Shown: positions 1-6,315, counted from the first letter of the stretch. The stretch is DNA of 13,907 bases from Burkholderiales bacterium (GCA_029266935.1 JAQSVY010000042.1:1-13907), one strand, 5' to 3'. The notes: generated by a model from the sequence alone, not told the origin. Program-made: numbers and translations.

Positions 1-822
1 ATCATGACCGAGTCGATCGGCCAGCCGGTGATCATCGAGAACCGCACCGGCGGCGCCGGCAACATCGCCGCCGACGCCGTGGCGCGCGCCGACGCCGACG
101 GCCACACGATTCTCTTCTACGCCGACGCCTACACCATCGCGCCCTCGCTCTTCGCCCGGCTGACCTTCGACCCGGTGAAGGACTTCGTGCACGTGACGCA
201 GATGATCAGCGGCGCGCACATCCTGGTCGGGCATCCCTCGGTGCCGGCGAACACGCTGCCGGAGTTGATCGCCTACGCGAAGGCGAATCCCGGCAAGCTC
301 GCCTACGCGAGCCCGGGGAACGGCACGCCGCAGCACCTCGCCGCGGAGCTGTTCAAGAACATCGCCGGCAACCTCAACATCACGCACGTGCCCTACAAGG
401 GCGGCGGGCAGGCGATCGGCGATGTGGTGGGCGGCACCGTCCCGCTCGCTTCGCTCGGGCTGCCGCCGACCGCGGGCCACATCAAGGCGGGCAGGCTCAA
501 GGCTTTCGCGGTGACGAGCAAGGTGCGCCAGAAGCTGCTGCCGGATACGCCGACGTTCCAGGAAGGCGGCGTGCCGGGGTTCGAGACCGTGCAGTGGTGG
601 GGGCCGGCCGTGCCCGCCGGCACACCCGCGCCGGTGGTGAAGAAGATCTACGACGAGTTCGTCAAGGCCATGAAGAATCCGAAGCTCATCGAGCGCTACA
701 ACAGTGCCGGCCTGGAAGTCACCCCGAGCGCGTCCCCGGAGGCCTACACCGCCTTCATCAAGGCCGAGATCGAGCGCTGGGCGCCGGTCGTGAAGGCGAG
801 CGGAGCGCGGGTGGACAACTGA
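1..822 (+). CDS. Bug/TctC-family tripartite tricarboxylate transporter substrate-binding receptor, 5'-truncated
   Basis: The reading frame is open from base 1 (ATC before the first ATG at 4), and the visible protein begins inside the first lobe of the fold, at the family's conserved stretch 'QPVIIENRTGGAGNIAAD'. A complete Bug protein is about 320 aa. About 50 residues, the signal peptide and the first beta-strand with its PFPPGG-type loop, therefore lie left of the window, and the ATG at 4 is not the real start. Other family landmarks seen are 'KANPGKLAYASPGNGTPQH', 'HVPYKGGGQAIGDVVGG', 'AGRLKAFAV' and 'LPDTPTFQEGGVPGFE'. Bug proteins are periplasmic Venus-flytrap receptors that bind carboxylates or similar small anions, often without an adjacent TctAB permease; none is visible here. 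The stop is one base before the first sulfatase start, so co-transcription with the two sulfatases is very likely. The ligand is plausibly the substrate or product of those hydrolases, which is inference. Confidence 0.93.
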   Translation: MMTESIGQPVIIENRTGGAGNIAADAVARADADGHTILFYADAYTIAPSLFARLTFDPVKDFVHVTQMISGAHILVGHPSVPANTLPELIAYAKANPGKLAYASPGNGTPQHLAAELFKNIAGNLNITHVPYKGGGQAIGDVVGGTVPLASLGLPPTAGHIKAGRLKAFAVTSKVRQKLLPDTPTFQEGGVPGFETVQWWGPAVPAGTPAPVVKKIYDEFVKAMKNPKLIERYNSAGLEVTPSASPEAYTAFIKAEIERWAPVVKASGARVDN

Positions 823-823
823 G

Positions 824-2317
824 TTGAACGTACTTTTCATCACCTCGGACCAGCAGCGCGGCGACTGCTACGGGTTCGAGGGACGCAAGGTAAAGACGCC
901 GCACCTCGACCGCCTCGCGCGCCAAGGCACGCGCTTCTCGGCCTGCATCACGCCGAACCTGGTGTGCCAGCCTTCGCGCGCGTCGATCCTGACGGGCCTG
1001 CTGCCCTACACGCACGGCGTATCCGACAACGGCATCGACCTCGAGCCGGAGATCGGCGAGGCGGGCTTCGCCGGCGCCTTCGCGCGCGCGGGCTACCGCA
1101 CCGGGTACATCGGCAAGGCGCACTTCGCCACCTCGCACACCTTCGCGCCCACTGGCACGCCCGAATGCCGCAACACCGACCAGCCGCAGGACTGGACCGG
1201 CCCGTACATGGGCTTCGAGCACGTCGAGCTGATGGTGGAAGGACATAACCACTGGCCGCCGATGACGCCGCCGCGCGGGCAGCACTACGAGCGCTGGTTC
1301 CACAAGGACGGCCGCGGCGAGGAGCTGCAGCGGCTCTACGAGACGAAGCTGCCGCCGCTTTCCACGGCCATGCAGACGTTCCACTCGGCGCTGCCGGCCG
1401 CCTTCCACAACTCGACGTGGATAGGGGACAGAACAATAGAGTTCTTAAATAAAAATAAAGGCCAATCTTTCTGCGTGTGGGCCTCCTTCCCGGATCCTCA
1501 TCACCCGTTCGACGCGCCCGACCCGTGGAGCCGCATGCACCACCCGGATGAGGTCGACCTGCCGCCCGAGCGCATGCTCGATCTCGAGCGCCGGCCCTGG
1601 TGGCACCGGCAGAGCCTCGAGGGCAAGCCGCAGATCGTCCCGCACCTCGCCAAGATCCGCGAGGAGTACTCGCGCATCCCGGTGCACAGCGACCGGCAGC
1701 TGCGCGAGCTGATCGCCAACTACTACGGGATGATCTCGCTCATCGACCACAACGTCGGTCGCATGCTGCTGCATCTGGAGCAACTTGGTCTTTCAGAAAA
1801 TACTTTGATTGTTTACTCGACGGATCACGGCGACTGGCTTGGCGACCATGGCCTGATCCTCAAGGGGCCGATGGCCTACGAAGGCCTGCTGCGAGTCGGA
1901 TTGCTTCTCCAGGGACCGGGGGTGCCAAAAGGCAAAGTCGTGAACGACCCCGTCTCTACGCTCGACCTGCCAGCGACGTTTGCCGACTACGCCCGTGTGC
2001 CTTTCGAAGCGAAGCATTCGCGCACGTTGAAAAATCTCGTGGACGGTAAAGGCGCGCGCGACTTCGCCTACAGCGAGTGGGACCTGCGCGCCTCGCGCTC
2101 CGGGGTGGATCTCGACCTGCGCACGGTGCGCACGCGCACGCACAAGCTGACGGTGGACCTGCGCTCCGGGGCGGGCGAGCTGTATGACCTCGTCAACGAT
2201 CCGCACGAGATGGAGAACGTTTTTGAGACTTCGAATATGAAAGTCCAGCTGATGGACATGATCCGCAGCCGGCCCGACGACATCCGGCCGCGCCTGCCGC
2301 AGGTGGGGATGGCATGA
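824..2317 (+). CDS. Sulfatase / phosphonate monoester hydrolase-like alkaline phosphatase superfamily enzyme (497 aa)
   Basis: Family: formylglycine-dependent type I sulfatases and related phosphonate/phosphate ester hydrolases. Seen in the protein: an N-terminal strand with metal ligands D9-Q10 ('VLFITSDQQRGD'), the nucleophile signature C48-Q-P-S-R52 followed by ASILTG (Cys is converted to formylglycine by a maturase not present here), H226-H227 in 'FPDPHHPF', the second metal site D334-H335 in 'YSTDHGDWLGDHG' with K347 downstream, and the C-terminal 'GELYDLVNDPHEMEN' subdomain motif. Length is normal. D/Q with D/H and a lysine resembles the phosphonate monoester hydrolase and choline-sulfatase side of the family, so the substrate could be a sulfate or a phosphonate/phosphate diester. 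The start is TTG at 824, one base after the receptor stop; no canonical start upstream would keep the N-terminal strand. No signal peptide is visible, so a cytoplasmic enzyme is likely. It contains unusually AT-rich codon islands near 1430-1470, 1790-1820 and 2218-2245. Confidence 0.92.
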   Translation: MNVLFITSDQQRGDCYGFEGRKVKTPHLDRLARQGTRFSACITPNLVCQPSRASILTGLLPYTHGVSDNGIDLEPEIGEAGFAGAFARAGYRTGYIGKAHFATSHTFAPTGTPECRNTDQPQDWTGPYMGFEHVELMVEGHNHWPPMTPPRGQHYERWFHKDGRGEELQRLYETKLPPLSTAMQTFHSALPAAFHNSTWIGDRTIEFLNKNKGQSFCVWASFPDPHHPFDAPDPWSRMHHPDEVDLPPERMLDLERRPWWHRQSLEGKPQIVPHLAKIREEYSRIPVHSDRQLRELIANYYGMISLIDHNVGRMLLHLEQLGLSENTLIVYSTDHGDWLGDHGLILKGPMAYEGLLRVGLLLQGPGVPKGKVVNDPVSTLDLPATFADYARVPFEAKHSRTLKNLVDGKGARDFAYSEWDLRASRSGVDLDLRTVRTRTHKLTVDLRSGAGELYDLVNDPHEMENVFETSNMKVQLMDMIRSRPDDIRPRLPQVGMA

Positions 2318-3750
2318 CGCCCGCCAATCTCGTCATCATCATGTCCGACGAGCACGACCCGCGCTGGATGGGCTGCTCGGGCAATGCGCTGGTGCAGACC
2401 CCGAACCTCGACCGGCTCGCCGCGCGCGGCACCCGCTTCACCGACGCCTACACCACCTGCCCGATCTGCGTCCCGGCGCGCGCCGCCTTCGCCATCGGCA
2501 AGTACATCCACCAGATCGGCTTCTGGGACAATGCCGATCCCTACGACGGCAGCGTGCCGAGCTGGCACCATCGGCTGCGCGACAAGGGCCATCGCGTCGT
2601 CTCGGTCGGCAAGCTTCACTTCCGCTCGACCGACGACGACAACGGCTTCTCGGAAGAGATCGTGCCGATGAACGTGTTCGAGGCGAAGGGCGATCTCTAC
2701 GGCCTGCTCCGCGGCGACGACATGCCGCAACGCGCCGACGGCAAGAAGCTCGCCGCGCTCGCCGGGCCGGGGGAGTCGGAGTACACGTGGTACGACCGCG
2801 AGATCGCGTCGCGCGCGCAGATCTGGCTGCGCGAGCAGGTGGCGCAGCCCGCGGCGCAGCCGTGGGTGCTGTTCGTCTCCTTCGTCGCTCCGCATTTCCC
2901 GCTGACGGCGCCGCCGCACTGGTACTACCGCTACCCCTTCGACCGCATCCCGATGCCAAAGCTCTATCGCGAACAGAACCTGCATCCGTACGTGCGCGAT
3001 CAGGGCGAGAACACCGGCTACGACAAGCACTTCGCCGACGAGGCGGCAGTGAAGCGCGCCCGCGCCGGCTACTTCGGCCTCATCAGCTCCCTTGATGAGA
3101 ACATCGGGCATGTCCTCGGAACAATCGAGGATTTGAGACTGCATTTGAACACCCGTGTGCTTTACACCTCCGACCACGGCGACAACATGGGCGCGCGCGG
3201 CCTGTGGGGCAAGCAGGTGCTCTACGAGGAAGCCGCCAAGGTGCCGATGATCCTCGCCGGGCCGGGCGTGCCGGCGGGCGCGGTGCGCCGCGAGCCGGTG
3301 AGCCATGTCGACGTCTACCCGACGGTGATGCAATGCGTCGGCGCGGCGGCGCCGGAGGCGTCGGGGACGTCACTCTTCGGCGCGATTCCCGCGCGCAGCG
3401 TGCTCTCGGAGTACCACGCCTCCTCGTCGCGTGCCGGCGAGTACATGATCCGGCACGGCAAGTGGAAGTACGTCTACTTCGTGCGCTACCCCGACCGGCC
3501 GCAGCTCTTCGACCTGCAGTCGGACCCCGAGGAGCTGAGGGACCTGGGCACGGACAAGGCGTTCACGCATGAAGTGAGCTTCCTGCACCAGAAGCTGCTG
3601 TCGCTGCTTGACCCGATGGAAGTCGACCAGCGCGCCAAGCGCCGCCAGGCTGAGCTGGTGGCGGCGAACGGCGGGCGGGAGGCCGTGATCCGGCGCGGCA
3701 GCTTCGCCTACTCGCCGCCGCCCGGATTCAAGGCCGAGTTCAACAACTGA
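2314..3750 (+). CDS. Second sulfatase-superfamily hydrolase (478 aa), CxPAR subtype
   Basis: A second, clearly different member of the same superfamily. Seen: 'NLVIIMSDEHD' with metal ligand D12, 'TPNLDRLAARGTRFTDAYTT', the nucleophile signature C52-V-P-A-R56, H194 in 'FVAPHFPL', D287-H288 in 'YTSDHGDNMGARGLWGK' with K300, and the C-terminal 'LFDLQSDPEELRDLG'. The formylglycine motif has Ala where most sulfatases have Ser; the core C-x-P-x-R recognised by maturation enzymes is kept, so I read it as active. The ATG at 2314 overlaps the stop of the first sulfatase (ATGA), with a purine-rich AGGTGGGG at 2301-2308 as ribosome-binding site, which indicates translational coupling. No signal peptide is visible. 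Two divergent esterases in one operon with a substrate receptor suggests stepwise removal of two groups, or two related substrates (inference). It ends flush against the stop of the opposite-strand gene. Confidence 0.92.
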   Translation: MTPANLVIIMSDEHDPRWMGCSGNALVQTPNLDRLAARGTRFTDAYTTCPICVPARAAFAIGKYIHQIGFWDNADPYDGSVPSWHHRLRDKGHRVVSVGKLHFRSTDDDNGFSEEIVPMNVFEAKGDLYGLLRGDDMPQRADGKKLAALAGPGESEYTWYDREIASRAQIWLREQVAQPAAQPWVLFVSFVAPHFPLTAPPHWYYRYPFDRIPMPKLYREQNLHPYVRDQGENTGYDKHFADEAAVKRARAGYFGLISSLDENIGHVLGTIEDLRLHLNTRVLYTSDHGDNMGARGLWGKQVLYEEAAKVPMILAGPGVPAGAVRREPVSHVDVYPTVMQCVGAAAPEASGTSLFGAIPARSVLSEYHASSSRAGEYMIRHGKWKYVYFVRYPDRPQLFDLQSDPEELRDLGTDKAFTHEVSFLHQKLLSLLDPMEVDQRAKRRQAELVAANGGREAVIRRGSFAYSPPPGFKAEFNN

Positions 3751-4074
3751 TCAGAACGGGATGTTGAAGCGGATCGAGATGCCGCCGTACGGCGCCGGCG
3801 AGTGGTACACCGGCGCGGCCACGTACATCGGCGCCGGCCGGTACACAGGCGCGTACACCACGCGCGGCGGCGGGGCGTAGAACACGTGCGGCGGGGGCAT
3901 CACGACCACCGGCCGGTGGGCGTGGCGCACTACCGGGCGATGCCCGTAGTGGTGCCCGCGGTGCTGGTGCCCGCGGTCGAAATGGCGCCGGTCGACCTGC
4001 TTGTGGTGCGGGTCGGCGAGCACCGGGGCGGAGACCGCCAGGGCGGCTGCGGCGAGGATCAGTTTCTTGAGCAT
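3751..4074 (-). CDS. Small secreted His/Pro/Tyr-rich protein of unknown function (107 aa)
   Basis: The start at 4074 is chosen because a perfect AAAGGAGG lies 6 nt upstream and the protein then begins with a clean Sec signal peptide, 'MLKKLILAAAALAVSAPVLA', with cleavage expected after Ala20. A longer reading from 4173 would add a charged, non-conserved N-terminus. The mature part has ten His between residues 23 and 53 (motifs such as 'RGHQHRGHHYGHRP'), a Pro/Tyr/Val-rich middle ('PPPRVVYAPVYRPAP'), and a C-terminal strand-like 'GGISIRFNIPF' ending in Phe. I recognise the general layout from small uncharacterised exported proteins of beta-proteobacteria, with no known function. The His-rich part could bind Zn, Ni or Cu, and the terminal Phe strand could engage the outer membrane; both are inference. 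It is divergent from the second Bug receptor and convergent with the second sulfatase with no gap (stops abut as TGATCA). Confidence 0.82.
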   Translation of the reverse strand: MLKKLILAAAALAVSAPVLADPHHKQVDRRHFDRGHQHRGHHYGHRPVVRHAHRPVVVMPPPHVFYAPPPRVVYAPVYRPAPMYVAAPVYHSPAPYGGISIRFNIPF

Positions 4075-4080
4075 CGGGTG

Positions 4081-4088
4081 CCTCCTTT
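4081..4088 (-). promoter_or_regulatory. Strong Shine-Dalgarno that fixes the start of the His-rich gene
   Basis: On the minus strand this reads AAAGGAGG, a near-full complement of the 16S 3' end, with 6 nt before the ATG at 4074-4072. It is the strongest ribosome-binding site in the window and indicates high translation of the small exported protein. It also rules out the longer upstream start at 4173. Confidence 0.85.
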
Positions 4089-4187
4089 GTGATGGCACCC
4101 ACTTTGCCGCCCGGCCGCGCCGCAACCAACCGATAAAGTGCAACAGCTGTAACGGCGTGTAAACTCTGCGCACCGAGGAGGAGACCT
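4089..4187. promoter_or_regulatory. Divergent promoter region between the His-rich gene and the second Bug receptor
   Basis: This roughly 100-bp gap must hold both promoters. For the rightward gene the best -10 candidate is TAAACT at 4160-4165, and the receptor has a purine-rich ribosome-binding site GAGGAGGAG at 4175-4183 before ATG 4188. For the leftward gene a TTTACA (complement of 4158-4163) could serve as -35, with CTTTAT or ACTTTA around 4133-4139 as a poor -10. A perfect 8-bp palindrome ACAGCTGT at 4143-4150 lies between the two and might be an operator half-site. None of these boxes is strong, and the exact promoters are uncertain. Confidence 0.4.
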
Positions 4188-5156
4188 ATGTCACGCCTGA
4201 TCGCCGCATTCCTGTTCTCTATCTTCAGCACCGCCTGGGCGCAGGACTACCCCGGCAAGCCCATCACCATGATCGTGCCGTTCCCGCCGGGAGGCGTCGC
4301 CGACATCGTCGGCCGACCGCTCGCCGCCTCGATGGAGAAGACGCTCAAGCAGCCGGTGGTGGTGACCAACCGCACTGGCGCCGGCGGCGCAGTCGGCATG
4401 ACCGCCGCGGCGAAGGCCGCGCCCGACGGCTACACCGTACTGATGACGCTCTCGTCGATCTCGATCTTCCCGGTATCCGATCCGATCAACGGCAAGGCGG
4501 CGCCCTACGAGCTCACGGACTTCGCCCCGATCGCGCTGCTCACCGCCGACCCGACGGTGCTCGTTGTACGCGCCGACAGCCCCTACAAGACCATCCAGGA
4601 GTTCATCGCCGGCGCCAAGGCGAACCCGGGGAAGATCAACTACTCGTCCTCAGGCGTGTACGGCACCCTGCACGTGGCGATGGAGATGTTCGCCAACGCC
4701 GCCGGCATCAAGCTTTTCCACGTGCCCTACCAGGGCGGCGGGCCGGCGCTCACCGCGCTGCTCGGCGGCCAGGTCGAGGCGCTCGCCTCCGGGCCCGCGG
4801 CGGCCGCGGCGCAGATGAAGGGCGGCAAGGTGCGCGCGCTCGCGAGCTGGAGCACCGAGCGCCTGAAGCTCCTGCCCGACATCCCGACCTTCAAGGAGCT
4901 CGGCTACAAGGACGTCGAGTTCTACATCTGGGCGGGCATGGTGGTGCCGGCCGCGACGCCCGCGCCGATACAGCAGAAGCTGCGCGAGGCGGTGCGCGCC
5001 GCCGTGAAGGATCCGACTTTCTCCGGCGCGATGGAGAAGGTGGGCTCGCCGATCGACTACCGTGACGCGCCGGAATTCAAGAAGTACTGGGACGCCGACG
5101 CCGCGCGCCTCAAGGCCGCGCTGCAGAAGATCGGCAAGGTGGAGGACAAGAAATAG
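4188..5156 (+). CDS. Bug/TctC-family tripartite tricarboxylate transporter substrate-binding receptor (322 aa)
   Basis: Full-length periplasmic receptor of the Bug family. A Sec signal peptide spans residues 1-18 ('FLFSIFSTAWA', cleavage before QDYPGKP), followed by the family's first loop 'MIVPFPPGGVADIVGRPLA', then 'QPVVVTNRTGAGGAVGM', 'SPYKTIQEFIAGAKANPGK', 'HVPYQGGGPALTALLGGQ', 'KGGKVRALASW', 'LLPDIPTFKELGYKDVEF' and a helical C-terminus. ATG 4188 has GAGGAGGAG 4 nt upstream. Family members bind small carboxylates between two lobes and deliver them to a TctAB permease or act in sensing; no permease genes are in the window, so this is an orphan receptor. It differs widely from the truncated receptor at the left end and is a paralogue, not a recent duplicate. 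It is transcribed alone: a divergent gene lies on the left, and on the right its TAG directly abuts the stop of a minus-strand gene. Confidence 0.95.
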   Translation: MSRLIAAFLFSIFSTAWAQDYPGKPITMIVPFPPGGVADIVGRPLAASMEKTLKQPVVVTNRTGAGGAVGMTAAAKAAPDGYTVLMTLSSISIFPVSDPINGKAAPYELTDFAPIALLTADPTVLVVRADSPYKTIQEFIAGAKANPGKINYSSSGVYGTLHVAMEMFANAAGIKLFHVPYQGGGPALTALLGGQVEALASGPAAAAAQMKGGKVRALASWSTERLKLLPDIPTFKELGYKDVEFYIWAGMVVPAATPAPIQQKLREAVRAAVKDPTFSGAMEKVGSPIDYRDAPEFKKYWDADAARLKAALQKIGKVEDKK

Positions 5157-5846
5157 CTACTTGCGCCGCTTCTTCTTCAGCCGCTCGAGCTTCTCGATGA
5201 GGGCGCGCGGGCGGCGGTACTGAAGGAGCAGAGAGGCGCGGCGCTCGAACGGGTCGCGCCGCGTCACCGCCTGCAGGTGGTGGCCGTTGACGAGCTTGAA
5301 GTGGCGTAGCTCGTCCAGGCGCTCGGCCACCTCCCAGGCGTTCTTCTCGCCGCTCACCCAGAGCCCGGGGTCGACGCGGCGCAGGTCGTAGGGCAGGGAG
5401 TACTCGCGCAGGGTCTTGTGGTCGCGCCGGTTGGCGTACTCGTGGAAGTAGGACATCGCCAGCTCGCGCAGCGTCCGGTACACCGGATCGCGCGAGCGCA
5501 GGCCGATGCCGTTGGTCTTGGAGATCGCGCCCCAGCGTCCCTTGCGGCGATACACCGCCACGACGTGGTCGAAGTCGCGCACCGCGCGCATGTCGAGGAG
5601 GAGTGGCGGCTCGCCGTGCACCCAGAAGGCGCAGGCGGCGAGCATCGCGCCCTCGATGCAGTGCGCGCGGCGCTCGCGCAGCACCATGCGCACCGGCCGG
5701 CAGGTGTCGCCGTCGACCTCGAAGTTCTGTCGCAGGCCGTGCACGAAGGCCTGGATCTTCTGCGGCGTGTCCAGGCGCGCGAGGACGGCATACTCGGGGC
5801 CTGTCAGCCCGAGGTCTTCCCGCCGGGCGGTGCGCTTTTGCATCAT
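5157..5846 (-). CDS. Uncharacterised protein with possible transglutaminase-like catalytic core (229 aa)
   Basis: I know similar sequences only as hypothetical proteins. The start is taken at 5846 (tandem ATG ATG, 'MMQKRTARREDLGL'), because a promoter-like TATATT lies immediately upstream; the frame stays open to 6086, but the extra residues look non-coding. Suggestive features are 'RRAHCIEGAMLAACAFWVHG' (Cys63 at the start of a helix after a charged segment), then 'DFDHVVAVYRRKGRWGAIS' (His94 at the start of a strand, followed by Trp105). That order of Cys helix, His strand and Trp is how transglutaminase-like/papain-fold proteins present their catalytic residues; the third residue (Ser109 or Asn112) is not convincing. 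Further conserved-looking blocks are 'LRELAMSYFHEYANRRDHK' and 'EYSLPYDLRRVDPGLWV'. The C-terminus is very basic (KKKRRK). No signal peptide or membrane segment is present. The function is unknown and the fold is inferred. Confidence 0.8.
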   Translation of the reverse strand: MMQKRTARREDLGLTGPEYAVLARLDTPQKIQAFVHGLRQNFEVDGDTCRPVRMVLRERRAHCIEGAMLAACAFWVHGEPPLLLDMRAVRDFDHVVAVYRRKGRWGAISKTNGIGLRSRDPVYRTLRELAMSYFHEYANRRDHKTLREYSLPYDLRRVDPGLWVSGEKNAWEVAERLDELRHFKLVNGHHLQAVTRRDPFERRASLLLQYRRPRALIEKLERLKKKRRK

Positions 5847-5857
5847 GGGCCGAAAAA

Positions 5858-5884
5858 AATATAACGGCGCCGCCCGGCCCGCAA
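5858..5884 (-). promoter_or_regulatory. Candidate promoter for the Cys/His protein, giving an almost leaderless mRNA
   Basis: The minus strand has TTGCGG (complement of 5879-5884), a 15-nt spacer and TATATT (complement of 5858-5863), followed by a T-run. Transcription would start near 5851, only a few bases before ATG 5846, and no Shine-Dalgarno is present. If the boxes are real the message is leaderless or nearly so. The spacer is short and the -35 match is partial. Confidence 0.35.
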
Positions 5885-5919
5885 TGGATTCCGCAAGCCC
5901 CTGATTTTTCGGGCACTCC

Positions 5920-5938
5920 GCATGCGCGGCGCGCATGC
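5920..5938. repeat. Perfect 8-bp inverted repeat with 3-nt spacer between divergent genes
   Basis: GCATGCGC, then GGC, then GCGCATGC. It sits in the 136-bp gap between the minus-strand Cys/His protein and the plus-strand DUF1127 gene, about 45 bp upstream of the latter. Symmetry and position suit a dimeric regulator operator. It could also fold as a small hairpin, but there is no T-tract, so a terminator is unlikely. Confidence 0.5.
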
Positions 5939-5982
5939 ATCGGATGCGCCGAATCCGTTTGAGCAGGGGGGAGGGGGCGGGC

Positions 5983-6126
5983 ATGCTCGCGTCCATGCGG
6001 TTTGTGCTCCTTATCTGGCGTTCGTGGGCCGCGGCGCGCACCCGCTCGGAGTTGCGCGCGCTCAGCGATCGCACGCTCCGCGACATCGGCCTGGAGCGCG
6101 GCGAGATCGACTCGCTGTTCCGCTAG
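5983..6126 (+). CDS. DUF1127 (YjiS-like) small basic protein (47 aa)
   Basis: The C-terminal 'TRSELRALSDRTLRDIGL' is the hallmark DUF1127 segment (arginine-rich, 'LSDxxLxDIGL'), ending in ERGEIDSLFR. It is preceded by a short hydrophobic stretch, 'FVLLIWRSW'. Among several in-frame ATGs I chose 5983 because a long purine tract (GGGGGAGGGGG, about 5967-5977) sits at the right distance. The ATG at 5995 ('MRFVLLIW') is the alternative, giving 43 aa. Proteins of this family in alpha-proteobacteria have been linked to RNA binding and RNA turnover; whether that holds here is inference. It is monocistronic as far as can be seen: the efflux operon begins more than 200 bp downstream with its own promoter-like sequence. 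It is easily missed by annotation because of its size. Confidence 0.85.
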   Translation: MLASMRFVLLIWRSWAAARTRSELRALSDRTLRDIGLERGEIDSLFR

Positions 6127-6274
6127 CCAACCGCGCCGGCGTGCGCGGTCAGGTTCTGCCCGCCCCGCCCCGCGGCGCAGGCTGAGCAGCTCGCCGAGCT
6201 GAAGATCGATGGTTTCCATGGCGCCTATGGTCGGCGCCGGCCGTTGCTCTTATGCATTGCGCAAGGGCGTTTCG

Positions 6275-6288
6275 GTTACACGTGCAAC
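6275..6288. promoter_or_regulatory. Candidate operator: 14-bp near-perfect palindrome upstream of the RND efflux operon
   Basis: GTT-a-CACGTG-c-AAC is symmetric except for one base pair and lies 22 bp upstream of the TAAAAT -10 candidate. TetR- or MarR-type repressors of RND operons commonly bind palindromes in this position. No regulator gene is adjacent, so any binder would be encoded elsewhere. Confidence 0.4.
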
Positions 6289-6309
6289 ATTCGCCGCAAG
6301 GTTCGGCCG

Positions 6310-6315
6310 TAAAAT
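6310..6315 (+). promoter_or_regulatory. Candidate -10 box (TAAAAT) of the RND efflux operon promoter
   Basis: It matches the TATAAT consensus at five of six positions in a locally AT-richer stretch, about 35 bp upstream of the adaptor start. No convincing -35 box is found at 16-18 bp (ACATTC is the sequence at 17 bp), as expected for an activated or repressor-controlled promoter. Confidence 0.45.

Noticed and set aside
2068..3333. 421-codon open frame on the minus strand
   Set aside because: It is the complement of the sulfatase genes, with biased composition and no domain, and results from scarce stop codons in high-GC DNA.
2314..3750. Second sulfatase read as an inactive pseudoenzyme because it has CxPAR not CxPSR
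   Set aside because: The essential Cys, Pro and Arg, both metal sites and the downstream Lys are all present, and I recall related hydrolases with Ala at this position.
3740..4231. Longer minus-strand readings through the His-rich gene (starts at 4173 or 4231)
   Set aside because: The ATG at 4074 has a near-perfect Shine-Dalgarno and begins a textbook signal peptide; longer versions would bury it.
5110..6219. 369-codon minus-strand frame, including a tempting 'METIDLQLGELLSL' start at 6219
   Set aside because: It overlaps the better-supported Cys/His protein and the DUF1127 gene out of frame. Beyond the first residues the composition is Arg/Pro/Ala shadow. I cannot exclude a decayed fragment near 6180-6219 but cannot support one.
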